A stretch of DNA of 64,000 bases from Carallia brachiata (taxonomy: Eukaryota > Streptophyta > Magnoliopsida > Malpighiales > Rhizophoraceae). The notes below the pieces were generated by a model, which made no database searches, was not told where the DNA came from, and was given only the letters and a program-made list of their open reading frames with translations. The stretch's first letter is position 1. Every line of letters starts with the position of its first letter. Made by a program: the position numbers and the translations under genes. Location of the stretch: NCBI GenBank assembly GCA_021464245.1, contig JADCRB010000046.1:4921813-4985812 (forward strand). The letters are read 5' to 3'. Positions 38,033 to 50,211 of the stretch are shown here, piece by piece.

Positions 38033-39849
38033 CTATATGGTGACAAAAAGAAAAATAAAGAAAGCTCCTATGTAGTGACAGATTTACTTGTAAACACAGA
38101 AGTGCAGCGTTTTTGAGCATCAAAGGGAGAACATAACAAGTCTTTTCAGATTATTCAATTTTTAGGTACAGATTTCAATCTGTGGGATGCGTTTAAATTA
38201 CTAGATGGCATGTTACTCAATTCTGAGAAGTTTCTCTTTCGTGTAGATAAACAAAGAAAAAAAGATTGTGCGGTATTGTTTTTTGAACAATAATTTGTGA
38301 AGCTCCACGAGACAACTCAATTTAAATTAAATTAATTATATAATTTATTTAATGACATTAAATAATTTTTTTTGTATAAATTTTAATTATTTAATATCAA
38401 ATATCATTTAACTTATCTAAATAATCTCATTAAATATTTCCTTAATTTGCCTGTTCTCTATTAATTTGTGAGGATAATTTACTTTTCAGATTTTTTTTTG
38501 GGGTTGGGGGGGGGGAGGAATTCATCTCTTTTTTGTTTTGTCTCTTTATTTTTTTTTATTGATTATGAGACTTATTGGGGTTATGATAATTTTTTTATTC
38601 TAATAAATTATATATTATTTGAAGACTCAATAATAGTTAAATTAATTGAAGGTAGTAGTTTCTGAGGGGTTTAAGTTTAAAACCTAATCTTCAAATTTTT
38701 TAATTATTCACATCGCTTGTCTATTAATTCTAACAAATAAAAAAAATTCTACATCAGCTTTTCTTGGATATGAATATGAGCCGTCCGAGAATTTATCGCA
38801 AACTTCTAAAACAAAAATTTATCCCACACTTCTGGAAAAAAAAAAAAAAAAAAAAGATTGTACGGGATGGTTCAGTCGCAGGATTTGTTCGGTCTTATGT
38901 CCCGGCTTCGTTTTCGGCAAGTGCTTCTGCTCTATTTGGGCTACTATTTAACCAAAAAAAGAGATCCATCGGTTTGATTCTCGTGGGTCCAATTGTTTAC
39001 TGGCTTCACTGTAAGGCTCAAAGCAAACCGTATTGTTCTTATGGGCTAAAATTTCCTCGAAGCAATAATTGAAAGCAATGAAGCTCCAATTTTGGAGCTA
39101 ATGTAGTTGAGGCCCGAAATCATTCTAAAGTTACACCGCCATTACGGCAATATTCTTTAAACAAAGAAACCAAAAGCTTACGTCATCGTTTTAATTCGCT
39201 TTCTGTCCCTTGTTTGGTTTGTGAGAAACTAATTGAAAAAATAATTAAAAAAATATAATTATTATATTTCATTTTTTAATAATTTTTTTCACAATTTTTT
39301 CATCAATTTAAATATTTTTTTCAAAATTTTTCTCATAAATTATTATTTAATTTTCTTTCTCTTAACTTTTTCATCAATCCAAATAACATTTTTTTTTCTC
39401 ACACATTTTTTTTCTCACAAATTACTATTTATTTTTTTTATCAATTTCTTTCTCATAACTTTATCATCAATTCAAATAATTTTATTTTTTTTACAATTTT
39501 TGTTCTCATAATTTTCTCACTATTTATACATATCACATATTAGTAAGGAATAGTAAATGAATCCACACAAAATTGACGTGTTGACCTCAAATATCTAAAA
39601 ATATTTTGTTTTTTTTATTTTGATTTTTTTTCCAAAAAAATTTTAAAAAATAATTTCTCATTCTATTCCCTTATTAAATATACAATCCACTTCTGTCTGA
39701 TTCACAATTTCGCATCAGCCACTAAATTTTGCCTCTTTTTCTTTGGCCTCCATGGCCTTTTCCCTTTTCTATTCGGTCGTCGGCTCACACGCTGGAGATT
39801 CTTTCAAAAAATCTCTTCTTCGCGACGCCTTTTTTTTTTTTTTTGTTCC

Positions 39850-40238
39850 AAAGTTATGTTTGGTATTGAGATTAAAAGTATGTTTTGATATAGTAACTGT
39901 ATTTTAAATTAAAAGTAATTTTTTTAATATTTGGTAATTTTTTCTAAACAGAATTTACAAACGTGATAACTTTCAAAATTATGGTTTCACAAAAGTACTT
40001 AAACATACTTTTGAAGAAAGTGATAAAACTTAATAATCATATCACACAAATTTTGAATTAAGTAGATAAAATTAACTCTACCAATTTAAAAAATTATTAA
40101 ACATTCAAAATTTAAATTTTTTTTTACAGTTTTTTCATAATTATTATCAAATAATTTGTAACTTTAAATAATAGTAATTTTTAATCACAGTATTTTGTTC
40201 ACAGCACTTTATCTTACAGTATTGCCAAACAAACCTTT
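39850..40238. mobile_element. MITE-like element, about 390 bp
   Basis: The left end reads AAAGTTATGTTTGGTATTG. The right end in reverse complement reads AAAGGTTTGTTTGGCAATAC, an imperfect terminal inverted repeat. The body is AT-rich without coding potential. Unit 3 lacks it at the matching place (near 46.25 kb), so it was inserted after the duplication. It directly abuts the TRIM-like foldback, which hides its target duplication. Confidence 0.6.
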
Positions 40239-40808
40239 GGAAAGCAAAAAGTCTCACGTCGGTGGGAGACAAAAAAATATAAAAAAATTTATAAGTTAAT
40301 GGTATGTTAGTTAATGTGACTTAAATCATTTTAATAAGATAACGAATTTATTTAATGAATTAAAATGAATTTAAAATAAATATGGACTAACACTACCCGT
40401 AATAGTCTATGCCGTGAATATATTACATAGTATCAGAGTTTGAACTTATTTGAGCGGATTTAATAACTTAAAAAAAGATCTTTGGTGGGGACTAAAACTT
40501 AAATGAATTTAAGATAAATGTGGACTAATACTCTCCTACTCGTAATAACTCACGCCGTGAAAATATAACACACAGGTTGCTAAATCCACCCAAATAGGCT
40601 CGGACTCTAATACCGTGTTATATTTTTGTGACGTGGGTTACTACGGATAAGAGAGTGTTAGTCCACATCTATTTTAAATTTATTTTAATTTATTAAATAA
40701 ATTTATTTTCTTATTAAAATAGTTTAAATAACCTTAACCAATTCTACTCTTAACTTATAAACCTATTTATTTTTTCTTCTCCCACCAATATAGAACTTTT
40801 TGCTTTCC
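40239..40808. mobile_element. Inverted (head-to-head) TRIM-like composite, 570 bp
   Basis: The ends are inverted copies: GGAAAGCAAAAAGT at 40239, and its reverse complement ACTTTTTGCTTTCC ending at 40808. The left part resembles the TRIM in unit 1, with GTCTCACGTCGGTGGGA, a long-terminal-repeat-like body, ATATTACATAG and then TATCAGAGTTTG as a degenerate primer-binding site. After a second partial repeat ending in ATATAACA near 40571, the sequence continues in the opposite orientation (GGACTCTAATACCGTGTTATA). It is either one element inserted in reverse into another, or a foldback. No coding capacity. Confidence 0.65.
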
Positions 40809-42379
40809 AATACTAAGATTCTTAAAATTCTCTCTCCCCCAAGCCCCAATTTTCCTTTCTACCGTGGTTATTGTCATCGCCAGAGGTTCACAATCTTTAT
40901 ATGTATATATCTATTCAAGAATTCAATAAATCAGTGTTGTTTTTTTTTTCATTTGCTGTTTCGGGTTCAGGAGCAGAAAGTGAAAGAATCCAACATTTTT
41001 ATCTGGAATACAAGGGAACTAGGACTAAAACATGCTAAAAAAACCAGGTGGGAAAACATACGAGTGTCTGTCCACTTTCAAAACCTTAACAAGTATGGAA
41101 TACGGAAACTTCTTGATATGTGGAATTCTAGTAATATAAAAAATTGACCTCAGGAAATTTCATGGAAATTATCATTTGAATTGAAATAGTAAGATCGTTA
41201 CTTTGAGTGGATCATTGACGAAAAGAACCCTTTTTTCTTTTTTGGTAATATTCTTTAGCATAAATTTTGCCACTGCCGCTTCTGCTTGTCGCTTTTGTTC
41301 CTTTTCTTCGTTGGAGCCTATTCATTTTCCCATCAGGCCATCGCCATCCATCGCAGCTATTCGTAGCAATTGGTGTTGTTATTCGTTTCTTTGTAGATCT
41401 GCTTGCACCAAACGGCAGGCAACGTATCTAAATTCTTCCATCACTTTCCAATTCTTCCCCTTCTCATTTCCCTTGAAACTTCCTTTGTTTTCTCCCATGT
41501 GTGATTTTCCTCCTGTGGCTATTCAATCTAACATAAAAAAAAAACATCGGACTGAGGTTTTAGTCACAAACTAAAACAACAAAATGATTGAATAGAGAAA
41601 ATAGAAGCATAAATGTCATAATAATGTAAACTCCATTGGAAGCATCCATAGAAAGTTCAGTAATCTAATTCGATAGCTCTTTCGGTTGTCAAAGCTGTCA
41701 TTCAAACAATTAAAATCTGTAGGTCCTTAAATGTGCCAATCCGCAGTGTTCTTGGCGAGAACTGAGTAGAGACTAACTTGAATGGTCTTTTTTAATTTTT
41801 TTTTTTTTGTTGGGGGAATTTTTTCTGTTCGGTGAACAGAATATTATTTACCTAGGAAAGAAAAAAAAATCTGGCAAAGTAACATTTAAATTTATCAACT
41901 GTACAAAAGGATTGGCCATTTGAATTTGACTATTTTTTTTTTTTTCACCATTTTTTAAGCACCTATACCAAACACTGCGTTGAATCGGTACTTAAAGCTA
42001 AATATTTGCTGTTATTGGAACTTTTTTTTTTTTCACCATTTTTTTAAAGATCCTGTCAGAGAAATCTTTGCAGAATCTGTGAAGAGATGTATGGAACTGC
42101 TGTTATTGACTTGAATTGAGAGCTCTAGAAATTCCATTTTTGGTTATGCACGGGTCCCATTTACAGCAACATATTAAAAGGTCTTGTTCGTTTTGTTGGC
42201 TTATGTGCAAACTGCAGAATGTTTGTTTGCTGTCCGATCATTTCATGTTTGTGAGCAATTACAAGTTCTACAATCCAAGTTCAAATCTTTCAAAGGACAA
42301 TTTTTTGCTACACGAATATCGCACTGCAAATTGTACATGTAGAAATCAGGAAAAGTGGGACACCTTGAAAGAAATTAAT

Positions 42380-44437
42380 TCAAGCAGTATTACAGGGTGC
42401 AGTGTAGTATTCTGAGGATTGAGTGTTTGGCGGTTGCATTTCGACTCCACCAGGGGTACTAACACCGTGTAACGAAGGTGTAGAATTGTCGAAAGCCGTG
42501 GCTTGAAGAGCTGCAATATTTCGAGACAGAGGCATCTCTGATGGCAATGTAGGCAAAGGAGCCTTACCCTCTAGCATATCGATAACATTCTTGATAGAAG
42601 GCCGATCAGAATCATTTGGATTAGCACAAGCAAGCCCAACAACAATCAACCTTTCCATCTCCTCGTCGACATAATTTTGGGCTAATCCAAGATCGGCCAC
42701 AGCAAAAATATTTCCTGCTCCATATTCCCCCCAAACCCATTCCACCAATTTTCATTCATGGTCGGTACCATTTCTTTGGCCCCGAATAATAGCAGGTTTT
42801 CCACTCGCTATTCATAAAGCAACTATACCAAAACTGTAAACATCTGATTCCTTCGTAGGCTTTCTGCTCTGAACATATTCAGGAGCGATGTAGCCCTCTG
42901 TCCCTATCAAATCCGTGGTGTGTGCCCTGTCCACTGACCTAGCTTGACCAAAATCAATCAGCTTGGCATTGAAGTCCGAATCCAACAAAACATTGCTTGA
43001 TTAAATATCACGGTGTAGCACAGGTTGTTTACATTGTTCTTGCAGGTAAAACAGTGCGTAGGCCAAGCCCAAAGTTATGTGAAGCCTGTTCTCCCATGTC
43101 AATATGCTTGCTCTGTTGAAAAGATAGACATCGAGGCTCTTATTTGAAATAAGCTCATAAACCACAAGTACTTCGCGCTTGTGGCAGCACCAGCCAATCA
43201 GTTTAACCAAGTTCTTGTGCCTCAACGTGCTAATGGTTTTCACTTCTGATATATATGATTTCAAACTGTGCGGAGACTCCAATGGAATCCTCTTAACAGC
43301 AATCTTAGACCCGTCCATCAAGAAGCCCAAATAGACCTTTCCAAACAGTCCACTTCCAAGGAGTCTTGCAGAAGAGAAGGAATTGGCCGCAGCAGCTAGT
43401 TCCTTGTACCTGAATTTTCTTGGTCCAGTCTCCTCTTCAAATTGGTCTCTTCTTTGCCTTCTCCTCTTCAAGAAATGAATACATATCCATACACCAAAAA
43501 TTAATGCGGCGGAAACAGCAGCGCCAATTATCAGCCGGATATAGCATGGCCGATTCTTTGTGGCTCCGCCTCCTCCAGCCTTGGGAAATTGTGAATGTAC
43601 AGACCAAGAACGGATTGTATGAGACTCGTAATTTGCTCCGGTTGCAGCAGAGAAGCCAACAACCACCCATTCCGGCAAGTAAAGTCTGAGATCAACTTCA
43701 TAGCAAAGATTTTGTTGGATTGTGACATTTTCTTTAAATCCTGTGAAGTTAGCACACAAAGTCTTTGAACTAGAACTGTAGATGACAGTAGCATTAATGA
43801 CTCTCCCATCCATAACACTGCTGTACCATCTGACACTTTTAGAGGATCTTAAGGAATTGATGTCAATGCCCACATGATCATCTTGCTGATCATCCAACTC
43901 ATAATTGTAGAAAGTGTCAAACTCCACAGCAACAAAAGGGTTGCCTGTTGAGTTTGCGGTCTGTTTCCTGCTGGCAAGGCCAATCCCACTGCCTTGCCGC
44001 GTGTCAGGTATCCGATAATGTAAGGAAGCCATGTAAAAGGCAAGACCGTCTCCGTGACTGACACTGTTGGCGGCATCAATGGAGAAAGAGAAACTGATAG
44101 TGATGTCTGCCAGATCCCCAGAGTCATTGTCCCAGAGATGAAGTGGCTCAATATAAGTAGCATGGCCTGTGCTTTCAGGCTGTGGCTTAGTGAGTTGGAT
44201 GACAGAATCCACAGGAGTGGCGTCTCCTTCGTAGTTTATGTCATGATTGTTGGCGTCAAAGCTTGTGAAGTTGAATGAAAAAGGAGAGGCATCACAGACT
44301 ATCGCTAGAAACAAGAACACTATACAAATCATTGGTAAGGAAGAAAGAAGAAAAAACTGCAGCTTCAACATGGAAAGAAGAGTGCAACCCCATATGTTTA
44401 AGAGCACATTGCGCGTCCCAGACGCGTACCATGGCAC
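42380..44437 (-). pseudogene. L-type lectin receptor kinase B, pseudogene with three nonsense codons
   Basis: Collinear with gene A over its whole length, starting at 44437 (or 44371 for the signal-peptide Met). Lectin domain, transmembrane helix and kinase N-lobe are open. Premature stops in frame are TAA at 43001-43003 (the Lys after HRDI), TGA at 42812-42814 (where A and C have ALEIACG) and TGA at 42752-42754 (where C has HEWKLVEW). The activation-loop region has also lost three codons (SVDRAHTTD against SVDHGARARTTD). There are no frameshifts, so these are true point mutations. A product ending at the first stop would keep lectin domain, helix and half the kinase, lacking DFG and the activation loop. 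It could be membrane-anchored and kinase-dead. Confidence 0.93.
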
Positions 44438-47400
44438 CTATGTGGCTACGCGGTGACAAAAAGAAAAATAAAAAAAAAGCTCCTTTGTGCTGACAAATTT
44501 GCTTGTAAACGCAGAAGTAGAGTGTTTTGAGCATCAAAGGGAGGTTAGATAAATTCTTTCTGAGTATCTCTGGAGTAGTCTTTTCAGATTATTGTTTTTT
44601 TAACTATAGATTTCAATCTGTTGGGTGCGATCAAATTATTAGATGGCTTGACGCTTAATTCTAAGATGTTTCTTTTTCGTGTAGATAAAATAAAAAAAAA
44701 TTTGCATGCTATTATTTTTTTTAGCAATAATTTATGAAACTTTACTACACAGTTAAAGTAGAATTAAATTAATTATATAGTTTATTTAATTACATTTAAT
44801 AATTTATTTTTAAAAAAATTTTAATTATCCAATAATACATATCACTTTAACTTTTCTAAATAATCTCACCAAATATTTCCTTAATTTATGCGCTTTGCTA
44901 TTAATTTGTGAGGATAATTTACCTATCCGACATTTTTTTGGGGGAAATTCATTTGTCTCGAGTTTTGTTTGTATGTTTTTTATTGTTTAAGAAATCAATT
45001 AGACAATTGGACTACAATAGTTCTTTTATTCTCATAAATTTTATAATATTTGAAAATTTAATAATAGTTAAAAGAGTTGAGAATATGAAATTCAAACTCT
45101 AAATTTTTTTTTTTTTTTTGCCTCTTTTAATTTTCTAAACAGTTAGTGGACCAATTTTTTTTAAAAAAAAAAGATCTACTTCAGCTCTTCTACTCGGGTA
45201 TGAGTATGGAACCTCCCAGAAATTATCGCAAACTTCTAAAAGAAATTTAAATTCTAATCTCAAAGTCAAAGTCACTCGGAGTGTATGGGATGGTTCAGTC
45301 GGAGGATTTGTTCGGTCTCATGGCCTGGCTTCGTTTTTGGTTAGGGCTTCTGCTCTATTTGGGCCAGTATTTAACAAAAAAAAAACGGGGGGAGATCCAT
45401 AGGTTTGATTCTTGTGGGTCCAATTGGTTGCTGGCTTCACTATATGGCTGACAGCAATGGGTAACAAATGATTCGATTATTCTTATGGGCTAAAACTTTG
45501 TCGAAGCAATACTTGAAAGCAATGAAGCTTCAATTTTGGGCCTAGAGCGGTTGATGCCCGACATCATTCTAACGTTACACCGCCATTATAACTGTTAAAA
45601 CTTTAAACTAAAAAAAAAAAAAAAAAAAAAACAACTGTTAAAACTTAAACTAAAAAAAAATTAACTGTTAAAACTTGGGATCCATCACCGTTTAATCAGA
45701 AATTTCAAATTTGAGTTCCTAAGATGAAGTCGTGTTAAATATTTACTGAGAGATTTTTATCACTATTTGAGATCCTACTCAAGTCGGTTCAGATTAATCA
45801 GTCTATTAAATTGAATGTTCACTGGTCTTAGAAAAAAAAACCGTTAAATTTTTTAAACAAAAAACCAAAAGCTTTGGACCAAAAAAAAAAAAAAAAGCGC
45901 GGGCTTACGGTATTGTTCCAATAGGTGTTGTGTCCAAATCCTATTAGAATTTAGGAATAGAAAATGAATCCACGGAAAATTGACACGTGGACCTCATCTA
46001 AAAATAATTTGTTTTTTCTTAATTTTGTTTTTTTGTCAAAAAAATAAAAAAAATAATTTTTTACTCCGTTCGCCAATTAACTATGCAATCCACTTCTGTC
46101 TGATTCACAATTTCACATCAGCCACTACGTTCTAAATTTGCCTGTGTCTTTGGCCTCTATGGCCTTTTTCTTTTTCTCCAGTCGCCGGCTCACACGCCGG
46201 AGATTCTTTCTCCAAATCTCTTTTTCTTCAAGCGTTCTTTGTTCCTTTCCTTCGTTTCCCTGCTGTTTCTTGGCTCTAAGATTCTTAAAATTCTCTCTTC
46301 CTCAAGCCCCAATTTCCCTTTTCTACCGTGGTTATTGTCATCGCCACAAATTCCCTATATATATATATATTTTATCAAGAATTCAAAAATCTGTACGTAG
46401 TGTTTGTTTCATTTGCGGTTTCAGGTTCAGGCACAGAAAGCGAAAGAATCCAAGATTTTTACCAGGAATACAAGGGAACTAGGACTAAAACATGCTAAGA
46501 AACTCAGTGGGAAACACATGAGTTCCTGTCCACTTTCAAAACCTTAACAAAGATGGAATACAGAAACTTCTTGACATGTAATTGACTTCAGGAAATTTCA
46601 TGGAAATTATCATTTGAATTGAAAGAGTAAGATCGTTACTTTGAATGGATCATCGGCGAAAAGAACCTTTTTTTTTTTTTTCTGTAATAATCTTTAGCAT
46701 AAATATTGCCACTGCCGCTTCTGCTTGTCGCTTTTGTTCCTTTCTTCATTGGAGCCTATTCATGTTCCCATCAGGCCATCGCCATCCATCCCAGCTATTC
46801 GTAGCAGTTGGTGTTGTTATTTGTTTCTTTGTAGATCTGCTTGCACCAAACGGCAGGCAACATATCTAAATTCTTCCATCACTTTCCAATTCTTCCCCTT
46901 CTCATTTGCCTTGAAACTTCCTTTGTTTTCTCCCACGTGTAACTTTCCTCCTGTGGCTATTCAATCGAACCTAAAAAACCATCGGACTGGGTTTTTTGTC
47001 ACAAACTAAAGCAACAAAATGATTGAATAGAGAAAATAAAAGCATAAATGGCATAATATTAATGTAAACTCCATTGGAAGCATCCATAATAGGTGCTGTA
47101 ATCTAATTCCATAGCTCTTTGGTTGTCAAAGCTGTCATTTAAACAGCTAAAATCTGTGGATCCTCAAATGTGCCAATCAGCAGTGTTTTTGGCAAGAACT
47201 GAGTAGTGACTGACTTGTATGGCCTTTTATTTATTTATTTTTGTTGGAGGAGCTTTTTTAGTAAGCGGAATATTTTTAAGAAAATTTAGGTAGACGTGAA
47301 AAATACAGATATGAAATAAATTTATTGTAATTAACGAATTATTTTGTAATCAATCAATTAATATTTATAACAAAAATAAACATATTTTTTTTATCATTTT

Positions 47401-48189
47401 TTTTTAATATTAATCAATTGATTGAACAAATCAATTAATTAATTAATATGTGTTTATTAAGCGTTTTGATTTTTTTGTAGACTCAGTCTTTTTTCCTAAG
47501 TTTTGCATAAAAAAAAAAAAACAATCAAACTTTGAAAAAGTAACATTTACATTTATTAACTAAATAAAAAGGTTTCATATTTCAAACTTTTTTTTTTAGT
47601 CTACTTAGCTTAACTGATCAAAGAGAACCCATTTAAGGCATTTGAGAGATGTGCCCAGGCGCTGTTTGAAATCTTGCTTGGGGTGGTGGGGCCGCACCCC
47701 TGCCATTCGGGTTGGATGCGTACCACATTTTTTTTTTCTTTATTTCGCTATTTTTTAAGCACTTGTACCAATTGCTGCGTTGAATCATTAATTGATGTTA
47801 AATTAATTAAGTCTTCAGTCTCTTTCTCTAGCATTTTGGTGCAGATGATCCTTTTAAAGATTCTGTCACACTAATCTCTGCAGAATCTGTGAAGAGATGT
47901 ACGGAACTGCTGTTGTTGAATTAAATTGAGAGCTCTAGAAGCCCCATTTATGGTTATGCACGGGACCCGTGTACGGCAACATATTAAAAGGTCTTGTTCG
48001 TTTTGTTGGCTTATGTGCAAACTGCAGAATGTTTGTTTGCTGTCCGCTCTTTTCATATTTGTAAGCAATTACAAGTTCTACCATCCAAGTTCAAATCTTT
48101 CAAAGGACAATTTTTCTCTACACGAATATCGCACTGCGAATTGTACATGTAGAAATCAGGAAAAGTGGGACACCTTGAAAGAAATTAAT
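44438..48189. other. Array spacer between receptor kinases B and C
   Basis: Organised as in the A-B spacer: shared 5' flank (44.45-45.6 kb, with the GGATGGTTCAGTCG block near 45.29 kb), then the CT-rich plus-strand block from 46.1 kb including CGGCTCACACGC, then the segment shared with units 1 and 2 (46.45-46.97 kb), without the TRIM. AT-rich unrelated DNA occupies 47.25-47.6 kb. No coding gene is supported. Confidence 0.7.
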
Positions 48190-50211
48190 TCAAGCAGTAT
48201 TACTGGGTGCAGTGTTGTATTCTGAGGATTGAGTGTTTGGTGGTTGCATTTCGACTCCACCAGGGGTACTAACACCGTGTAACGAAGGTGTAGAATTGTC
48301 AAAAGCCGTGGCTTGAAGGGCTGCAATATTTCGAGGCAGAGGCATATCTGATGGCAATGTAGGCAAAGGAGCCTTACCCTCTAGCATTTCGATGGCATTC
48401 CTGATCGAAGGACGATCAGAATCAATTGGATTAGCACAAGCAAGCCCAACAATAATCAACCCGTTCATCTCCTCGGCAACATAATTTTGGGCTAATCTGG
48501 GATCGGCTGCAGCAAAAATATTTCCTGTTCCATAGTGCCCCCAAACCCATTCCACCAATTTCCATTCATGATCAGTACCATTTCTTTGACCCCAAAAAAT
48601 AGCAGGTTTTCCACATGCTATTTCTAAAGCAACTATACCAAAACTGTAAACGTCTGATTCCTTTGTAGGCTTTCTGCTCTGACCGTATTCTGGAGCGATG
48701 TAGCCCTCTGTCCCTATTAAATCTGTGGTGCGTGCTCCATCCCCATGATCCACGGACCTAGCTTGACCGAAATCAATCAACTTCGCATTGAATTCCAAAT
48801 CCAACAGAACATTGCTTGATTTGATATCACGATGTAGCACCAATTGTTCACTTTCTTCTTGCAGGTAAAGCAGTGCAGAGGCCAAGCCCAAAGCTATGTG
48901 AAGCCTCTGCTGCCATGTCAACATGCTTTCTCTGCTGGAAAGATAGACATCGAGGCTCTTATTTGAAATAAGCTCATAAACAGCGAGTACTTCACGCTTG
49001 TGGCGGCACCAGCCAATGAGTTTAACTAAGTTCTTATGCCTCAATGTGTTAATGGTTTTCACTTCCGATACATATGATTTCAAACTGTGTTGAGACTCCA
49101 ACTGAATCCTCTTAACAGCAATCTTAGACCTGTCCTTCAAGAAGCCCAAATAGACCTTTCCAAACCCTCCACTTCCAAGGATTCTTGCAGAAGAGAAGGA
49201 ATTGGTTGCAGCGGCTAGTTCCTTGTAGCTGAATTTTCTTGGTCCAGTCTCCTCTTCAAATTGGTCTCTTCTTTGCCATATCCTCTTCAAGAAATGAGTA
49301 CATATCCATACACCAAAAATCAATATGGCGGAAACAGCAGCGCCAATTATCAGCCAGATATACCATGGCCGATTCTTTGTGCCTCCGCCTTCTCCAGCCT
49401 TGGAAAACTGTGAATGTACAGACCAAGAACGGATTGTATGAGACTCGTAATTTAAGCCGGTTGCAGCGGAGAAGCCAACAACCACCCATTCCGGCAAGTA
49501 AAGTCTGAGATCAACTTCATAGCAAAGATTTTGTTGGATTGTGACATTTTCTTTAAATCCTGTGAAGTTAGCGCACAGAGTCTTGGAACTAGCACTGTAG
49601 ATGATAGTAGCATTCATGACTCTCCCATCCATAACACTGCTGTACCATCTGACGCTTTTAGAGGATCTTAAGGAATTGATGTCAATGCCCACATGATCAT
49701 CTTGCAGATCATCCCACTCATAATTGTAGAAAGTGTCAAACTCCACAGCAACAAAAGGGTTACCTGTTGAGTTTGCGGTCTGGTTCCCGCTGGCAAGGCC
49801 AATCCCACTGCCTTGCTGCGTGTCAGGTATCCGATAATGTAAGGAAGCTATGTAGAAGGCAAGCCCGTCACCATGCGTAACATTGTTGGCGGCATCAATG
49901 GAGAAAGAGACGCTGACAGCGATGTCTGCCAGATCCCCAGACTCACTGTCCCAGAGATGAAGTGGTTCAATATAAGTAGCATGGCCTGTGCTGTCAGGCT
50001 GTGACTTAGTGAGTTGGATTACAGAATCCAAAGGAGTGGCATCTCCTTCGTATTTTATGTCATGATTGCTCGCGTCAAAGCTCGTGAAGTTGAATGAAAA
50101 GGGAGAGGCATCACAGACTACCCCTAGAAAAAGAAAACTATAAAAATCATAACTGAGGAAGGAAGAAGAAAAAATTGCAAAGAAGAAATTGCAGCTTCTA
50201 CAGAGAAACAA
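48190..50211 (-). CDS. L-type lectin receptor kinase C (class IX-like), start codon lost through a signal-peptide frameshift
   Basis: The body is open and matches gene A: lectin domain with EFDTFYNYEWDD and DDHVGIDIN, helix IWLIIGAAVSAILIFGVWI, glycine loop GSGGFGKVY, IAVKRI, HRDIKSSN, IDFGQAR and [11 protein letters not shown]. The 673-codon frame from 50211 begins with TTG and has no ATG before the lectin domain. In the frame that starts with ATG (near 50224) the paralogous signal peptide is recognisable, but a base is missing near 50131 (AGAAAAAGAAAA in place of AGAAACAAGAAAA), and the ribosome would meet a TAG. The shifted frame still reads hydrophobic (FFFAIFSSSFLSYDFYSFLFLGVVC). Either a sequence error, a recently disabled gene, or a case needing non-AUG initiation. 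The kinase itself keeps all catalytic residues. Confidence 0.85.
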   Translation of the reverse strand: MFLCRSCNFFFAIFSSSFLSYDFYSFLFLGVVCDASPFSFNFTSFDASNHDIKYEGDATPLDSVIQLTKSQPDSTGHATYIEPLHLWDSESGDLADIAVSVSFSIDAANNVTHGDGLAFYIASLHYRIPDTQQGSGIGLASGNQTANSTGNPFVAVEFDTFYNYEWDDLQDDHVGIDINSLRSSKSVRWYSSVMDGRVMNATIIYSASSKTLCANFTGFKENVTIQQNLCYEVDLRLYLPEWVVVGFSAATGLNYESHTIRSWSVHSQFSKAGEGGGTKNRPWYIWLIIGAAVSAILIFGVWICTHFLKRIWQRRDQFEEETGPRKFSYKELAAATNSFSSARILGSGGFGKVYLGFLKDRSKIAVKRIQLESQHSLKSYVSEVKTINTLRHKNLVKLIGWCRHKREVLAVYELISNKSLDVYLSSRESMLTWQQRLHIALGLASALLYLQEESEQLVLHRDIKSSNVLLDLEFNAKLIDFGQARSVDHGDGARTTDLIGTEGYIAPEYGQSRKPTKESDVYSFGIVALEIACGKPAIFWGQRNGTDHEWKLVEWVWGHYGTGNIFAAADPRLAQNYVAEEMNGLIIVGLACANPIDSDRPSIRNAIEMLEGKAPLPTLPSDMPLPRNIAALQATAFDNSTPSLHGVSTPGGVEMQPPNTQSSEYNTAPSNTA

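Larger units (their letters stand above)
38033..42379. other. Array spacer between receptor kinases A and B
   Basis: It begins with the 5' flank of gene A, shared with the other units: TTTGCTTGTAAAC-like leader, then the block at about 38860-38950 (GGATGGTTCAGTCG, GGATTTGTTCGGTC) that recurs near 45.29, 50.85 and 58.09 kb. From about 39.7 kb comes the CT-rich plus-strand block with CGGCTCACACGC, interrupted by two mobile elements, then the segment shared with units 1 and 3. No protein-coding gene is supported. Confidence 0.7.
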
